DNA of 6,919 nt from an uncultured Chloroflexota bacterium (GTDB lineage Bacteria > Chloroflexota > Limnocylindria > Limnocylindrales > CSP1-4), in assembly GCA_903930745.1 (NCBI GenBank), contig CAIYZX010000343.1, positions 1-6,919 of the forward strand, written 5' to 3'. A program made the translations under genes and the position numbers. The stretch's first letter is position 1, and the number at the start of each line of letters is the position of its first letter. The notes under the pieces are model-generated. The model had not been told where the DNA came from. It did no database searches and saw nothing but the letters and a program-made list of their open reading frames with translations. This document shows positions 1 to 6,005 of the stretch, piece by piece.

Positions 1-11
1 CAGCAGGGGGA

Positions 12-17
12 TACGAT
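12..17 (+). promoter_or_regulatory. Putative -10 element (TACGAT) of the DUF6941 gene
   Basis: TACGAT fits the TANNNT -10 consensus and ends 9 nt before the ATG at 27. Transcription would then start at about 24-27, giving an almost leaderless mRNA. The -35 region lies outside the window, so this rests on one hexamer and its position. Confidence 0.35.
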
Positions 18-26
18 CACCTCACC

Positions 27-461
27 ATGCCCGACATCGAGTACGCCTTCCTCGCAGACTCCGCCGAGACCCAGCCCGGCCACAAGTTCCACGTGCTGGG
101 CGGCGGCATCACGCGCATCGGCGGCCGCCAGTTCCCGCTCCGCCACCCGCACCTCGCGCTGGTCGTGGGTCTCATGGTCACCGCCACGGAGACGAACCGC
201 GAGCACGAGCTGCGCATCGTCCTGCTGGACCCGGACGGCCACGAGGTCACCGCGGCCACCGGCAACCTGGTCGCCCGCGGCCAGTCCGACGCCCGGGACC
301 AGATCCTGACCTTCTCCATCGACCTGTGGAACCTCACGTTCCCCTCGGCCGGCGACTACTCGTTCCGGATCATGGTCAACGGGTCCGAGCGCAAGCGGCT
401 CTCGCTGGTGCTCGTCAAGCCCACCGGTGACCAGCCGCCCACCGGCGTCTTCGACAATTGA
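27..461 (+). CDS. DUF6941-like protein
   Basis: A 144-aa protein that I place in the uncharacterised DUF6941 family by overall pattern. It opens with an MPDIEYAFLADSAE-type N-terminus, followed by a short glycine turn (HVLGGGITRI, about 22-31). A hydrophobic strand lies near 43-53, then a TETNREHEL segment (54-62), a strand plus turn (RIVLLDPDGHEV, 63-74), and a C-terminal strand pair with a conserved-looking F-P-x-x-G-D-Y core (105-111). The alternating strands suggest a small all-beta sandwich. There is no signal peptide or membrane segment, so it is probably cytoplasmic. No catalytic motif is visible and the function is unknown. ATG at 27 is the natural start because the family-like sequence begins there; a TACGAT element 9 nt upstream suggests an almost leaderless mRNA, and the G-run at 6-10 is too far away for a normal ribosome site. 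The stop codon overlaps the start of the next gene. The family call is from recall, not a search. Confidence 0.8.
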   Translation: MPDIEYAFLADSAETQPGHKFHVLGGGITRIGGRQFPLRHPHLALVVGLMVTATETNREHELRIVLLDPDGHEVTAATGNLVARGQSDARDQILTFSIDLWNLTFPSAGDYSFRIMVNGSERKRLSLVLVKPTGDQPPTGVFDN

Positions 462-799
462 GCCCGCGCGCCGGCTCCGGCGGACGTGGGCCGGCGCGGC
501 ACGAGCGGCCCGTCATCGACGAGGCGGCGCTGGCTGCGGCCAGGACCGCTGACCGTGTGGTCGCCGCCGCGCGCGAGGTGCAGGCGGATCGGTGGGTCGC
601 CTACTTCGAGGCCATGCCGGACCACCTGCGCGACGACGAGATCGCGGACCTGCGCAGGACGGCGCTCAAGGCAAGGTCCGCGTTCGGACCCAAGGACTCG
701 CTCCCGGACGTGCTGCCGGACAGCGTGACACGCCCGTTCCGTGATGCCATCGACCGGCTGCTCAAGGAGCTCGCGCGCCGCGACGTGACCGGGGGCTGA
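458..799 (+). CDS. Hypothetical helical protein coupled to the DUF6941 gene
   Basis: A 113-aa protein I do not recognise. Residues 1-18 are a Gly/Arg/Pro-rich, probably disordered leader. Residues 20-52 (Ala-rich) and 55-75 (PDHLRDDEIADLRRTALKAR) look like amphipathic helices, a Pro/Asp-rich linker follows (78-92), and a last helix runs from 93 to 108. The protein is charged, with no Cys, signal peptide or membrane segment, so a small cytoplasmic helical bundle is likely. The start is TTG, whose last two bases form the TGA stop of the upstream gene (TTGA overlap). No Shine-Dalgarno-like sequence precedes it, so translation probably depends on reinitiation after the DUF6941 gene. In-frame GTG codons at 557 and 587 are possible later starts but would cut into the first helix. 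Codon use matches its neighbours. The tight coupling suggests it acts with the DUF6941 protein; its role is unknown. Confidence 0.7.
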   Translation: MSPRAGSGGRGPARHERPVIDEAALAAARTADRVVAAAREVQADRWVAYFEAMPDHLRDDEIADLRRTALKARSAFGPKDSLPDVLPDSVTRPFRDAIDRLLKELARRDVTGG

Positions 800-816
800 C
801 GCGCCACGACGAGGGA

Positions 817-842
817 GGCGCCGTGCGCTGGTCGCTGGCGCC
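817..842. terminator. Possible bidirectional hairpin between convergent genes
   Basis: The 48-nt gap between the stop of the 113-aa protein gene (799) and the stop of the leftward permease gene (848) holds an inverted repeat. GGCGCC at 817-822 pairs with GGCGCC at 837-842, and inside it GCG (825-827) pairs with CGC (833-835) around a 5-nt loop. No T-run follows on either strand. Its position between convergent stops fits a bidirectional terminator of the U-tract-less kind proposed for high-GC bacteria. GGCGCC is common in such DNA, so chance is a real alternative. Confidence 0.35.
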
Positions 843-847
843 CGGGA

Positions 848-1738
848 TCAGCTGCCCGTTGACTGGTCGATGAGACCCAGCTGGCGTGCCCGCCGCTCGA
901 AGGAGCGGTACATCAGCCAGGACAGCGCGGCGAGGCCCGCCGTGGTGACGGCGAGAGCGGCCAGGACCGCACCATCGCCGTACCCGGCGAGCAGACCCTG
1001 CGTGGGATGGCCCAGCAGCGCCCGCCGGACCCCCTCCAGCCACCACGTGGTGGGCAGCGCCAGCGTCACCGGCTGCAGGAACGACGGCAGCACGTCCGGC
1101 GGGAAGATGGCGCCGGACAGCAGGTAGAGCGCGCCGCCGATCGCCTCCGGGTAGCTCCAGGACTCGCGCCGGACCGTGAGACAGAGGCCGGCGACGCCGA
1201 GCCCCAGCGCCACGACGCCCGCGAGCCCCAGCGCCATGTAGGCGAGCAGGAGCGGCCAGTGGATGGCCGTCACGGCGATCTGCGCGCCCAGGAGCAGCGT
1301 CCCCACCAGCAGCGTGACGAGGAAGCCGCCAGCGCCCGCGACCAGCTGCGTGGTGGCGCGTCCCACCAGGAACGGCAGCAGGTGGACGGGGCTCAGGACC
1401 ACGTACTTGAGCATCCGGTACCGCTCGCGGTCGTCGAGGACGGCCCAGACGAAGCCGGACATCCCGGAGCCCACGAACGTCCAGCACGCGGAGCCCGCGA
1501 CGAGATAGCCGATGTACTCCGTGGGCCGGTCGCCGGACACCAGCCACACGATGGCCACCAGGACCAGGGAGGCCGCCACCGGCCGGGCGATGGAGTACGT
1601 GATGAACAGGAAGGGGTCCGTCCAGTTGGCGGCCACGGCCCAGCCAAGGCGGGCGCCGGTGGCGAAGGAGCGCAACGGCGCCGCTCCGCGACCCTGGCCC
1701 GGACCCTGGCCCGGGCCGGAACTCGTCACCGCGCTCAC
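848..1738 (-). CDS. ABC-2 type transporter permease (second subunit)
   Basis: A 296-aa integral membrane permease of the ABC-2 (DrrB/NodJ-like) type. It probably forms the membrane channel of an exporter with the ATPase and the other permease encoded just upstream. An unusual Gly/Pro/Gln N-terminal tail (residues 8-18) comes from a tandem DNA repeat. About six hydrophobic segments follow, near 43-67, 74-101, 120-150, 162-187, 199-211 and 255-277. The stretch LSGAIFPPDVLPSF (207-220) followed by LPTTWWLEGVRRALLG (228-243) is the pattern typical of the C-terminal half of ABC-2 permeases. It ends in a positively charged FERRARQLG tail, as the partner permease does. The start is GTG at 1738 and shares a GTGA overlap with the upstream permease stop, so the two are translationally coupled. 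The substrate cannot be read from the sequence; drug, lipid or polysaccharide-type exporters all use this fold. Confidence 0.88.
   Translation of the reverse strand: MSAVTSSGPGQGPGQGRGAAPLRSFATGARLGWAVAANWTDPFLFITYSIARPVAASLVLVAIVWLVSGDRPTEYIGYLVAGSACWTFVGSGMSGFVWAVLDDRERYRMLKYVVLSPVHLLPFLVGRATTQLVAGAGGFLVTLLVGTLLLGAQIAVTAIHWPLLLAYMALGLAGVVALGLGVAGLCLTVRRESWSYPEAIGGALYLLSGAIFPPDVLPSFLQPVTLALPTTWWLEGVRRALLGHPTQGLLAGYGDGAVLAALAVTTAGLAALSWLMYRSFERRARQLGLIDQSTGS
1691..1714. repeat. Two perfect 12-bp tandem repeats in the permease gene
   Basis: The 12-mer accctggcccgg occurs twice in direct succession (1691-1702 and 1703-1714). Twelve is a multiple of three, so the frame is kept, and the repeat encodes the Gly-Pro-Gly-Gln linker in the cytoplasmic N-terminal tail of the second permease. 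It looks like slippage in a region under little constraint. Confidence 0.85.
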
Positions 1739-2616
1739 TGCCAGCGCGCCATGAGCCGGCCCTCGGCCCGCGCCCGCCGCTCGAAGTACGAGAGCGACCC
1801 GCGTGCCAGCGAGACGAAGACCACGGCCATGACCACGAGGATCGCGGCCTCCACCTCCGGCGGCAGCAGCCCGATGTCACCCGCCTGCGCGAACGTCAGC
1901 TGGCGGATCGCATCGAGCCCGGTGGCCAGGGGCAGCAGCCCCACGGACAGGAAGCCCAGCTGGCCCAGCACCTTGACCGGCGCGTACAGGCCACCCAGGA
2001 AGTACACGGGCTCCTGGAACAGGTTGGCGAGATGCCACGCCTCCCGGCCCCAGAACAGGAAGAGGCTGGCCATCAGCATCCCCAGCCCGTACAGCGCGAT
2101 CAGCGTGAGCCCGAAGACCACGCCGAGCAGCGCCCACTCGCGCACGTCGTACGAGACGCCGAAGAGCAGCGAGCCCATCGTGATGATGGCCAGAGCGCGC
2201 GTCCCGCTCATCACGAGACCGCCCGCGGCCATCCCCAGCAGGATGCTCATGAGGTTGACCGGCGCCATGAAGTAGATCTCCAGGTTCCCCTCGCCGCGGT
2301 CCCAGTAGAGCTGCGCGCCCATCGCCCACAGGACGTTGAGCCAGAACGCGGTCATGGCGCCGCCCAGGACGGCGAAGCCGATGTACGCCTCCGGTGCGCC
2401 CAGCGCCCGGTAGACGAACACGAACGCGCACGTCGAGAGGAAGGGGAGCAGCACCTCGAAGATGATCCAGGAGCGCTCGCGCAGGATCCCCCGGACGCGC
2501 GGGTAGGCGCGCCCCACGATGGACCGCAGGTTGGTGCCCAGCGCCTGGCGCCAGGTCCAGTCCGAGGCCGCCTGCGGGCTGGCCGTCACCGCGTGGGCGA
2601 AGGGGTTGCCGCTCAT
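1735..2616 (-). CDS. ABC-2 type transporter permease (first subunit)
   Basis: A 293-aa ABC-2 family membrane protein, the first of two permeases behind a DrrA-type ATPase gene. A cytoplasmic N-terminus (1-47) leads into hydrophobic segments near 51-71, 78-98, 119-137, 140-156, 161-190, 221-236 and 257-272. The motif AQLYWDRGEGNLEIYFMAPVN (101-121) matches the cytoplasmic loop between early membrane segments of this family, where a GxLE/xxxAP-type sequence is common. A second conserved-looking stretch, FQEPVYFLGGLYAPV (200-214), resembles the late amphipathic region of ABC-2 permeases. The C-terminus is basic (YFERRARAEGRL). The ATG start shares an ATGA overlap with the ATPase stop, and its own stop overlaps the next permease start, so the three genes form one translational unit. 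It is not a copy of the second permease, since only the general plan and C-terminal motif are shared. The substrate is unknown. Confidence 0.88.
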   Translation of the reverse strand: MSGNPFAHAVTASPQAASDWTWRQALGTNLRSIVGRAYPRVRGILRERSWIIFEVLLPFLSTCAFVFVYRALGAPEAYIGFAVLGGAMTAFWLNVLWAMGAQLYWDRGEGNLEIYFMAPVNLMSILLGMAAGGLVMSGTRALAIITMGSLLFGVSYDVREWALLGVVFGLTLIALYGLGMLMASLFLFWGREAWHLANLFQEPVYFLGGLYAPVKVLGQLGFLSVGLLPLATGLDAIRQLTFAQAGDIGLLPPEVEAAILVVMAVVFVSLARGSLSYFERRARAEGRLMARWQ

Positions 2617-3665
2617 CCCGCGTCGGCCGAGGCGGCGGGGGCGGCGGGGGAGGCGCCATCTGCGCCGTCATCGGCGAGACCCCGGCCCACCAGCTCCACG
2701 AAGACGTCCTCGAGCGTGGGCTCCGACTTCGCGAGGCCCCGCAGGTGCGAGCCTGTTGCGGCGAGATGGGCCACCACGGCGGCCAGCGCATCATCGCCGG
2801 CGAGTGCGAGGTTCACGGTGGTGCCATCGGCCCCGGCCTCGCCGATGGTGGCGCTGATCACGCCGGGCACGGCACCCAGGGCGGCGGCACCGCCGGGGAG
2901 ATCGTCCACCTCCAGGCGGAACAGGGACTCGCGCTGGACCTTGCGCTTCAGCTCCGCGGGCGTCCCGATGGCCAGGATCCGCCCCCGGTCCACGATGGCC
3001 ACGCGGTCGCAGAGCTCGTCCGCCTCGGCCATGTAGTGCGTGGTCAGGAGCCCGGTCCGGCCGGGGATCGCCGCACGCCAGCCACGGAAGTGCTCGCGCA
3101 CCTCGCGGGCGGCGGCGACGTCCAGGCCCAGCGTGGGCTCGTCCAGGAACAGGATCCACGGGTCGTTGACGAGGCCGCGGGCCAGGTTCAGCTTCTGGCG
3201 CTGGCCGGTGGAGAGCGTGCTGACGCGCGCGGCCCGCTGCTCATGGAGGCCAACGAGGTCCAGCAGCTCGTCCGTGCGGCGCCAGCCCTCGCGGGAGCCC
3301 AGGCCGTAGAACTGGCTGAACATCCAGAGCTGCTCGCGGACGGTCAGGATCCCGTAGCCGGACTGCTCGCCGCCCGCCACCATGTTCATCACGCGGCGGA
3401 TCCGGACGGTCTCCTCCACCACGTCGAAGCCCGCCACGCGCGCCGTCCCGGAGCTGGGCAGCAGCAGCGTGGTGAGGATCTTGATCAGCGTGGTCTTGCC
3501 GGCGCCGTTGGGGCCAAGGAGGCCGAAGAGCTCGCCCGAGTGGACCTCGAGGTCAACCCCGTCCAGCGCGGTGACGGACGTGGGCTTCGCCTTGTAGACG
3601 CGCCGGAGGGCATGGGTCTCGATGGCGAGCGAGGAGGCGGCGGGCGATGCGGGCGTGGCGGCCAT
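2613..3665 (-). CDS. ABC transporter ATP-binding protein, DrrA type (exporter)
   Basis: A 350-aa cytoplasmic ATPase that should power the two permeases encoded directly downstream. From the chosen start, Walker A is GPNGAGKTT (51-59), the signature is LSTGQ (151-155), Walker B is ILFLDEP (171-177) followed by the D-loop TLGLD, and the switch His is H210 in LLTTHYMAEAD. The Q-loop area reads GGEQSGYGILTVRE (98-111), which differs from the usual VPQ-type form and is worth noting. Residues 245-330 are the C-terminal extension usual in DrrA-like proteins, ending in LEDVFVELVGRG (318-329), followed by an Ala/Asp-rich tail. The frame stays open up to 3818 but would overlap the neighbouring gene with Pro/Arg-rich sequence. 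ATG at 3665 places the conserved domain at about residue 14 and has a short GGAG 4 nt upstream. All catalytic motifs are intact. The substrate is unassigned. Confidence 0.92.
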   Translation of the reverse strand: MAATPASPAASSLAIETHALRRVYKAKPTSVTALDGVDLEVHSGELFGLLGPNGAGKTTLIKILTTLLLPSSGTARVAGFDVVEETVRIRRVMNMVAGGEQSGYGILTVREQLWMFSQFYGLGSREGWRRTDELLDLVGLHEQRAARVSTLSTGQRQKLNLARGLVNDPWILFLDEPTLGLDVAAAREVREHFRGWRAAIPGRTGLLTTHYMAEADELCDRVAIVDRGRILAIGTPAELKRKVQRESLFRLEVDDLPGGAAALGAVPGVISATIGEAGADGTTVNLALAGDDALAAVVAHLAATGSHLRGLAKSEPTLEDVFVELVGRGLADDGADGASPAAPAASADAG

Positions 3666-3720
3666 GGGGCTCCGGTCAAGCGGCGCCCGGGGCGGCCGCG
3701 CAGGTGGGGTACTCGGGGCC

Positions 3721-3726
3721 ACTGTA
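3721..3726 (-). promoter_or_regulatory. Weak putative -10 element for the exporter operon
   Basis: On the minus strand this reads TACAGT, a TANNNT match in the 94-nt gap before the ATPase gene. It would start an mRNA with a leader of about 50 nt. No good -35 is seen at the usual distance, and the upstream side is occupied by a hairpin. It is offered because this is the only sizeable gap before the three-gene exporter unit. Confidence 0.22.
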
Positions 3727-3727
3727 C

Positions 3728-3753
3728 GCCCGGATGGGCGCCAGGGTCCGGGC
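3728..3753 (-). terminator. Possible hairpin terminator after the methyltransferase gene
   Basis: Starting 7 nt after the methyltransferase stop, the minus strand reads GCCCGGA, a 12-nt spacer, then TCCGGGC, a perfect 7-bp stem. TGG/CCA inside the spacer can extend it around a 3-nt loop. No U-tract follows. It could end the upstream transcript before the exporter genes, but a weak intrinsic signal or no function at all is also possible. Confidence 0.35.
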
Positions 3754-3759
3754 CGGTGG

Positions 3760-4242
3760 TCAGTAGAGGAGCGGGACCAGTCGCCGGGTGCGGGTGGCGT
3801 AGGCCTCGTAGCCGGCATACCGCGTGCGCAGCCACGCCTCCTCGCGGCCGGACTTGAGCCGGAAGAAGACGAGGATCGCGGCGGCGATGCCGATGGCGGC
3901 CGGTGAGGCCGTGAGGAGCCCCCAGCCGAACGAGCCCAGGATGATCCCGCCGTAGATGGGGTGGCGGACGATGCGGTAGGCCCCGGTCTCCACGAGGCGC
4001 GAGCCGTCCCGGGGGTGGGGGAGCGGCGTCAGCGACTCGCCCAGGTGCAGGAGCCCGGCTCCGGCGAGTGCGCCGCCGCCCAGGGCGAGGAGCCCGCCGA
4101 TGAGCGTGGTGACCCATCGGGCCTCCCTGTCCCAGGCGCCGCCCGCCCAGAACGGGACGACGACGAGGAGCCCGAGGAGAATGAACTGGAGGATGACCCA
4201 GCCCTCACCGCGAGGACCGAGGGACGGGATGCGCGTGGTCAT
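3760..4242 (-). CDS. Isoprenylcysteine carboxyl methyltransferase-like membrane protein
   Basis: A 160-aa membrane protein with the layout of the ICMT/phospholipid methyltransferase superfamily, which uses S-adenosylmethionine to methylate lipid-soluble substrates at the membrane. Hydrophobic segments lie near 16-33, 44-67, 97-112 and 114-128. The family core is visible: LTPLPHPRDGSRLVETGAYR (71-90), running into RHPIYGG (93-99), the His-Pro motif near the cofactor site. The C-terminal part REEAWLRTRYAGYEAYATRTRRLVP (133-157) holds the Glu and the RY..Y..Y pattern usual in this family. Bacteria generally lack prenylated CaaX proteins, so the substrate is probably not the eukaryotic one and cannot be told from sequence. 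The frame is open to 4341, but upstream codons are Arg-rich and overlap the helicase gene. ATG at 4242 was chosen; it has TAGACT exactly 7 nt upstream and no Shine-Dalgarno sequence. Confidence 0.85.
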   Translation of the reverse strand: MTTRIPSLGPRGEGWVILQFILLGLLVVVPFWAGGAWDREARWVTTLIGGLLALGGGALAGAGLLHLGESLTPLPHPRDGSRLVETGAYRIVRHPIYGGIILGSFGWGLLTASPAAIGIAAAILVFFRLKSGREEAWLRTRYAGYEAYATRTRRLVPLLY

Positions 4243-4249
4243 GCGCGGC

Positions 4250-4255
4250 AGTCTA
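4250..4255 (-). promoter_or_regulatory. Putative -10 element giving a leaderless methyltransferase mRNA
   Basis: The minus strand reads TAGACT, whose TAG is also the helicase stop codon. Seven nt (GCCGCGC) separate it from the ATG at 4242, so RNA starting at the usual distance would begin at or next to that ATG. No -35 match is visible upstream inside the helicase coding sequence. Confidence 0.4.
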
Positions 4256-5959
4256 CGCGGCATCCGCGTCGCCATCCGGCACCCCAAGCTCCGCGGCCGA
4301 GAATGCCTCCCGCAGGAACCTCGAGACGGCCTCCGGGTCATACAGGAGCGTGAGCGAGCGTCGAGCCCGCGTCCACGCCACGTAGGCCAGCCGGCGCTCC
4401 TCCTCCAGGGCCCGCTCCGGCTCCGCGGCGTCCGCGATGGACCGCCGGCCCGGGAACCCGTCCGCCAGCACGATGACGTGGTCCCACTCCAGGCCCTTGG
4501 TGCCGTGCGCGGTGGCGAGGGTGAGCGGCGCGTCGTCCCTGCGCAGCTCCGCCAGGAGCGCCCGCCGCTCGGCCACGGCCCCCGCCAGCCCGGCGATGGT
4601 GGGGTGGCCGGCGGACCAGCCCAGCAGCGCCGTCACAAGATCGGCGGGGGAGGGGCCCTCGTCATCCGGGGCGGCGACACGCTCCTGCGGTGGGCCGGTG
4701 ACCACGGCGTCACGCGGGGAGGTGCCCGCTACATCGGCTGCGTCGTCGCCAACCCGCCGTCGCAACGCCGCGAGCGTGACGAGCGCGTGCACCGAGGGTT
4801 CGGCCGCCGCCACCGCGTCAGCGATCAGTCCGTCCATGCGCGGATCGTCGATCACGAGGCCCAGGTCCGGCGCCCGGAACGGCAGCCGCAGCTCCACCGC
4901 CGCCACCACGGCACCCAGCAGCTCCCGGTTCGTCCGCGAGAGCACGGCCCGCGTGGCGCCGTCGGCCGGCAGGGCCTCCAGCGCGCGGCGGATCCGCACC
5001 GGGTCATCGGCCCCGTCGGGCGCCAGCACGATCCTGCCCCCACCCCGCGATCCCGCCAGGATCCGCTTCGCGAACCGCTCCTGGTTCACCTCCACGAGGC
5101 GCACGGCCCGCTCCACCACGGGCGGCGGACAGCGGTAGTTCGTGGAGAGGTCCACGCGCCGCAGGCCCGGCAGCAGGGCGGCCAGCCCAAGAACTCGCCG
5201 CACGTCCGCAAGACGCCACGCGTAGATGCTCTGGTCGTCGTCACCAACGAACATCACGTTCGCCGCCTCGCCCGCCAGCAGCAGCGCGAGGTCCAGCTGC
5301 GTCCGGTCCAGGTCCTGTGCCTCGTCCACCATGAGCGTGGATGTTCGGGCGCGCCACCGGGCCAGCAGCCGCGCATCGGACGAGAGCGCGTCGAGTGCGC
5401 GGATCACGAAGTCGTCGAAGTCCACGCCGCCGGAGTCCCGCACCGCCCGCGCGTACCGGATGTACGCCTGCGCCACGGGCCCGGGAGCGGGATCGCGCGC
5501 CAGGATCTCCTCCGGCGAGACCCGCAGGTCAAGCTTCAGGCGCGAGAACGCCAGGTCCAGCCGCCCCCGGTCCGCCCTCGAGATGCCCGGGAAGAGGTCG
5601 CGGACCAGCTCGTCCCGGTCGATCAGCGGGTCCACGGACACGCCGGCATCGCGCAGCACCTCCCGCCCCAGGGCGTGGAACGTGCGCACCCGCACCGTGC
5701 CCGCCGCCACGCCCAGCGGCGCGAGCGCGGCGTCCAGCCGCTCCGTCAGCTCCTCCGCCGCCTTCTTGTTGAACGCCACGAGGCAGACGGACCCGGCATC
5801 CACTCCGCCGTCCACGAGGTACGCCACCCGGGCCACGAGCGTGGTCGTCTTGCCGGAACCCGCCGGCGCCACGCACAGCACGGGCCCCGGCGGCGCCGTG
5901 GCGGCCGCGCGCTGGTCCGGCGCGAGCTTCGCGAGGCGGGCGGAGACAGAGGCGTGCAT
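4253..5959 (-). CDS. Compact UvrD/Rep-type (SF1A) ATP-dependent DNA helicase
   Basis: A 568-aa superfamily 1A helicase, expected to unwind DNA 3'-5' in repair or replication restart. Every core motif is present: Q-motif Q16; Walker A AGSGKT (33-38); Ia VAFNKK (61-66); Ib TFHALG (93-98); II VDEAQD (211-216); III FVGDDDQSIYAW (237-248, Q243 and Y246); IV STNYRCP (272-278, R276); IVa VLSRTNREL (339-347); V AHGTKGLEWD (484-493, E491); VI VAWTRARR (527-534, R531). It is shorter than UvrD, PcrA or Rep (about 670-720 aa). The interval from motif IV Arg to motif V Glu is 215 residues, against about 280 in UvrD as I recall it, so subdomain 2B is trimmed and partly replaced by an Ala/Pro/Asp-rich stretch (405-439). 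Only 37 residues follow R531, so the long C-terminal tail is missing. GTG at 5977, preceded by GGGTGAG, would add six residues; ATG at 5959 is preferred for its TACGGT element. UvrD2-like or other short actinobacterial helicases are alternatives to a strict UvrD label. Confidence 0.92.
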   Translation of the reverse strand: MHASVSARLAKLAPDQRAAATAPPGPVLCVAPAGSGKTTTLVARVAYLVDGGVDAGSVCLVAFNKKAAEELTERLDAALAPLGVAAGTVRVRTFHALGREVLRDAGVSVDPLIDRDELVRDLFPGISRADRGRLDLAFSRLKLDLRVSPEEILARDPAPGPVAQAYIRYARAVRDSGGVDFDDFVIRALDALSSDARLLARWRARTSTLMVDEAQDLDRTQLDLALLLAGEAANVMFVGDDDQSIYAWRLADVRRVLGLAALLPGLRRVDLSTNYRCPPPVVERAVRLVEVNQERFAKRILAGSRGGGRIVLAPDGADDPVRIRRALEALPADGATRAVLSRTNRELLGAVVAAVELRLPFRAPDLGLVIDDPRMDGLIADAVAAAEPSVHALVTLAALRRRVGDDAADVAGTSPRDAVVTGPPQERVAAPDDEGPSPADLVTALLGWSAGHPTIAGLAGAVAERRALLAELRRDDAPLTLATAHGTKGLEWDHVIVLADGFPGRRSIADAAEPERALEEERRLAYVAWTRARRSLTLLYDPEAVSRFLREAFSAAELGVPDGDADAA

Positions 5960-5966
5960 CGGCAGC

Positions 5967-5972
5967 ACCGTA
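5967..5972 (-). promoter_or_regulatory. Putative -10 element giving a leaderless helicase mRNA
   Basis: The minus strand reads TACGGT, followed by GCTGCCG (7 nt) and the ATG at 5959. This is the same spacing as before the methyltransferase gene. If used, the upstream GTG at 5977 would lie outside the transcript, which favours the ATG start. No convincing -35 is seen. Confidence 0.4.
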
Positions 5973-5986
5973 CGCACGGAGACTCA

Positions 5987-6003
5987 CCCGCCGCTTACGC
6001 GGG
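5987..6003 (-). terminator. Short possible hairpin after livF
   Basis: In the 28-nt gap after the livF stop, the minus strand can fold as CCGC-GTAA-GCGG (5991-6002, a GNRA-type tetraloop). The alternative is a 5-bp CCCGC/GCGGG stem (5987-5991 with 5999-6003). There is no U-tract and the stem is short. It may weakly separate livF from the helicase or be incidental. Confidence 0.22.
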
Positions 6004-6005
6004 GA

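Noticed and set aside
762..1880. A 372-codon minus-strand frame across the second permease
   Set aside because: The competing frame at 848-1738 gives a clean multi-pass membrane protein with ABC-2 motifs. This one is Arg/Gly-rich and overlaps the + strand gene end.
1007..3036. Long + strand open frames (422 and 334 codons) opposite the exporter genes
   Set aside because: They are antisense to well-supported ABC genes, rich in Arg, Gln, His and Ala, and have no recognisable motif or ribosome site. I treat them as compositional shadows.
3666..3818. A 51-codon N-terminal extension of the exporter ATPase
   Set aside because: It would be Pro/Arg-rich, overlap the methyltransferase gene and precede a conserved domain that already fits a start at 3665.
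4243..4341. A 33-codon N-terminal extension of the methyltransferase
   Set aside because: It is Arg-rich, overlaps the helicase C-terminus and adds nothing typical of the family.
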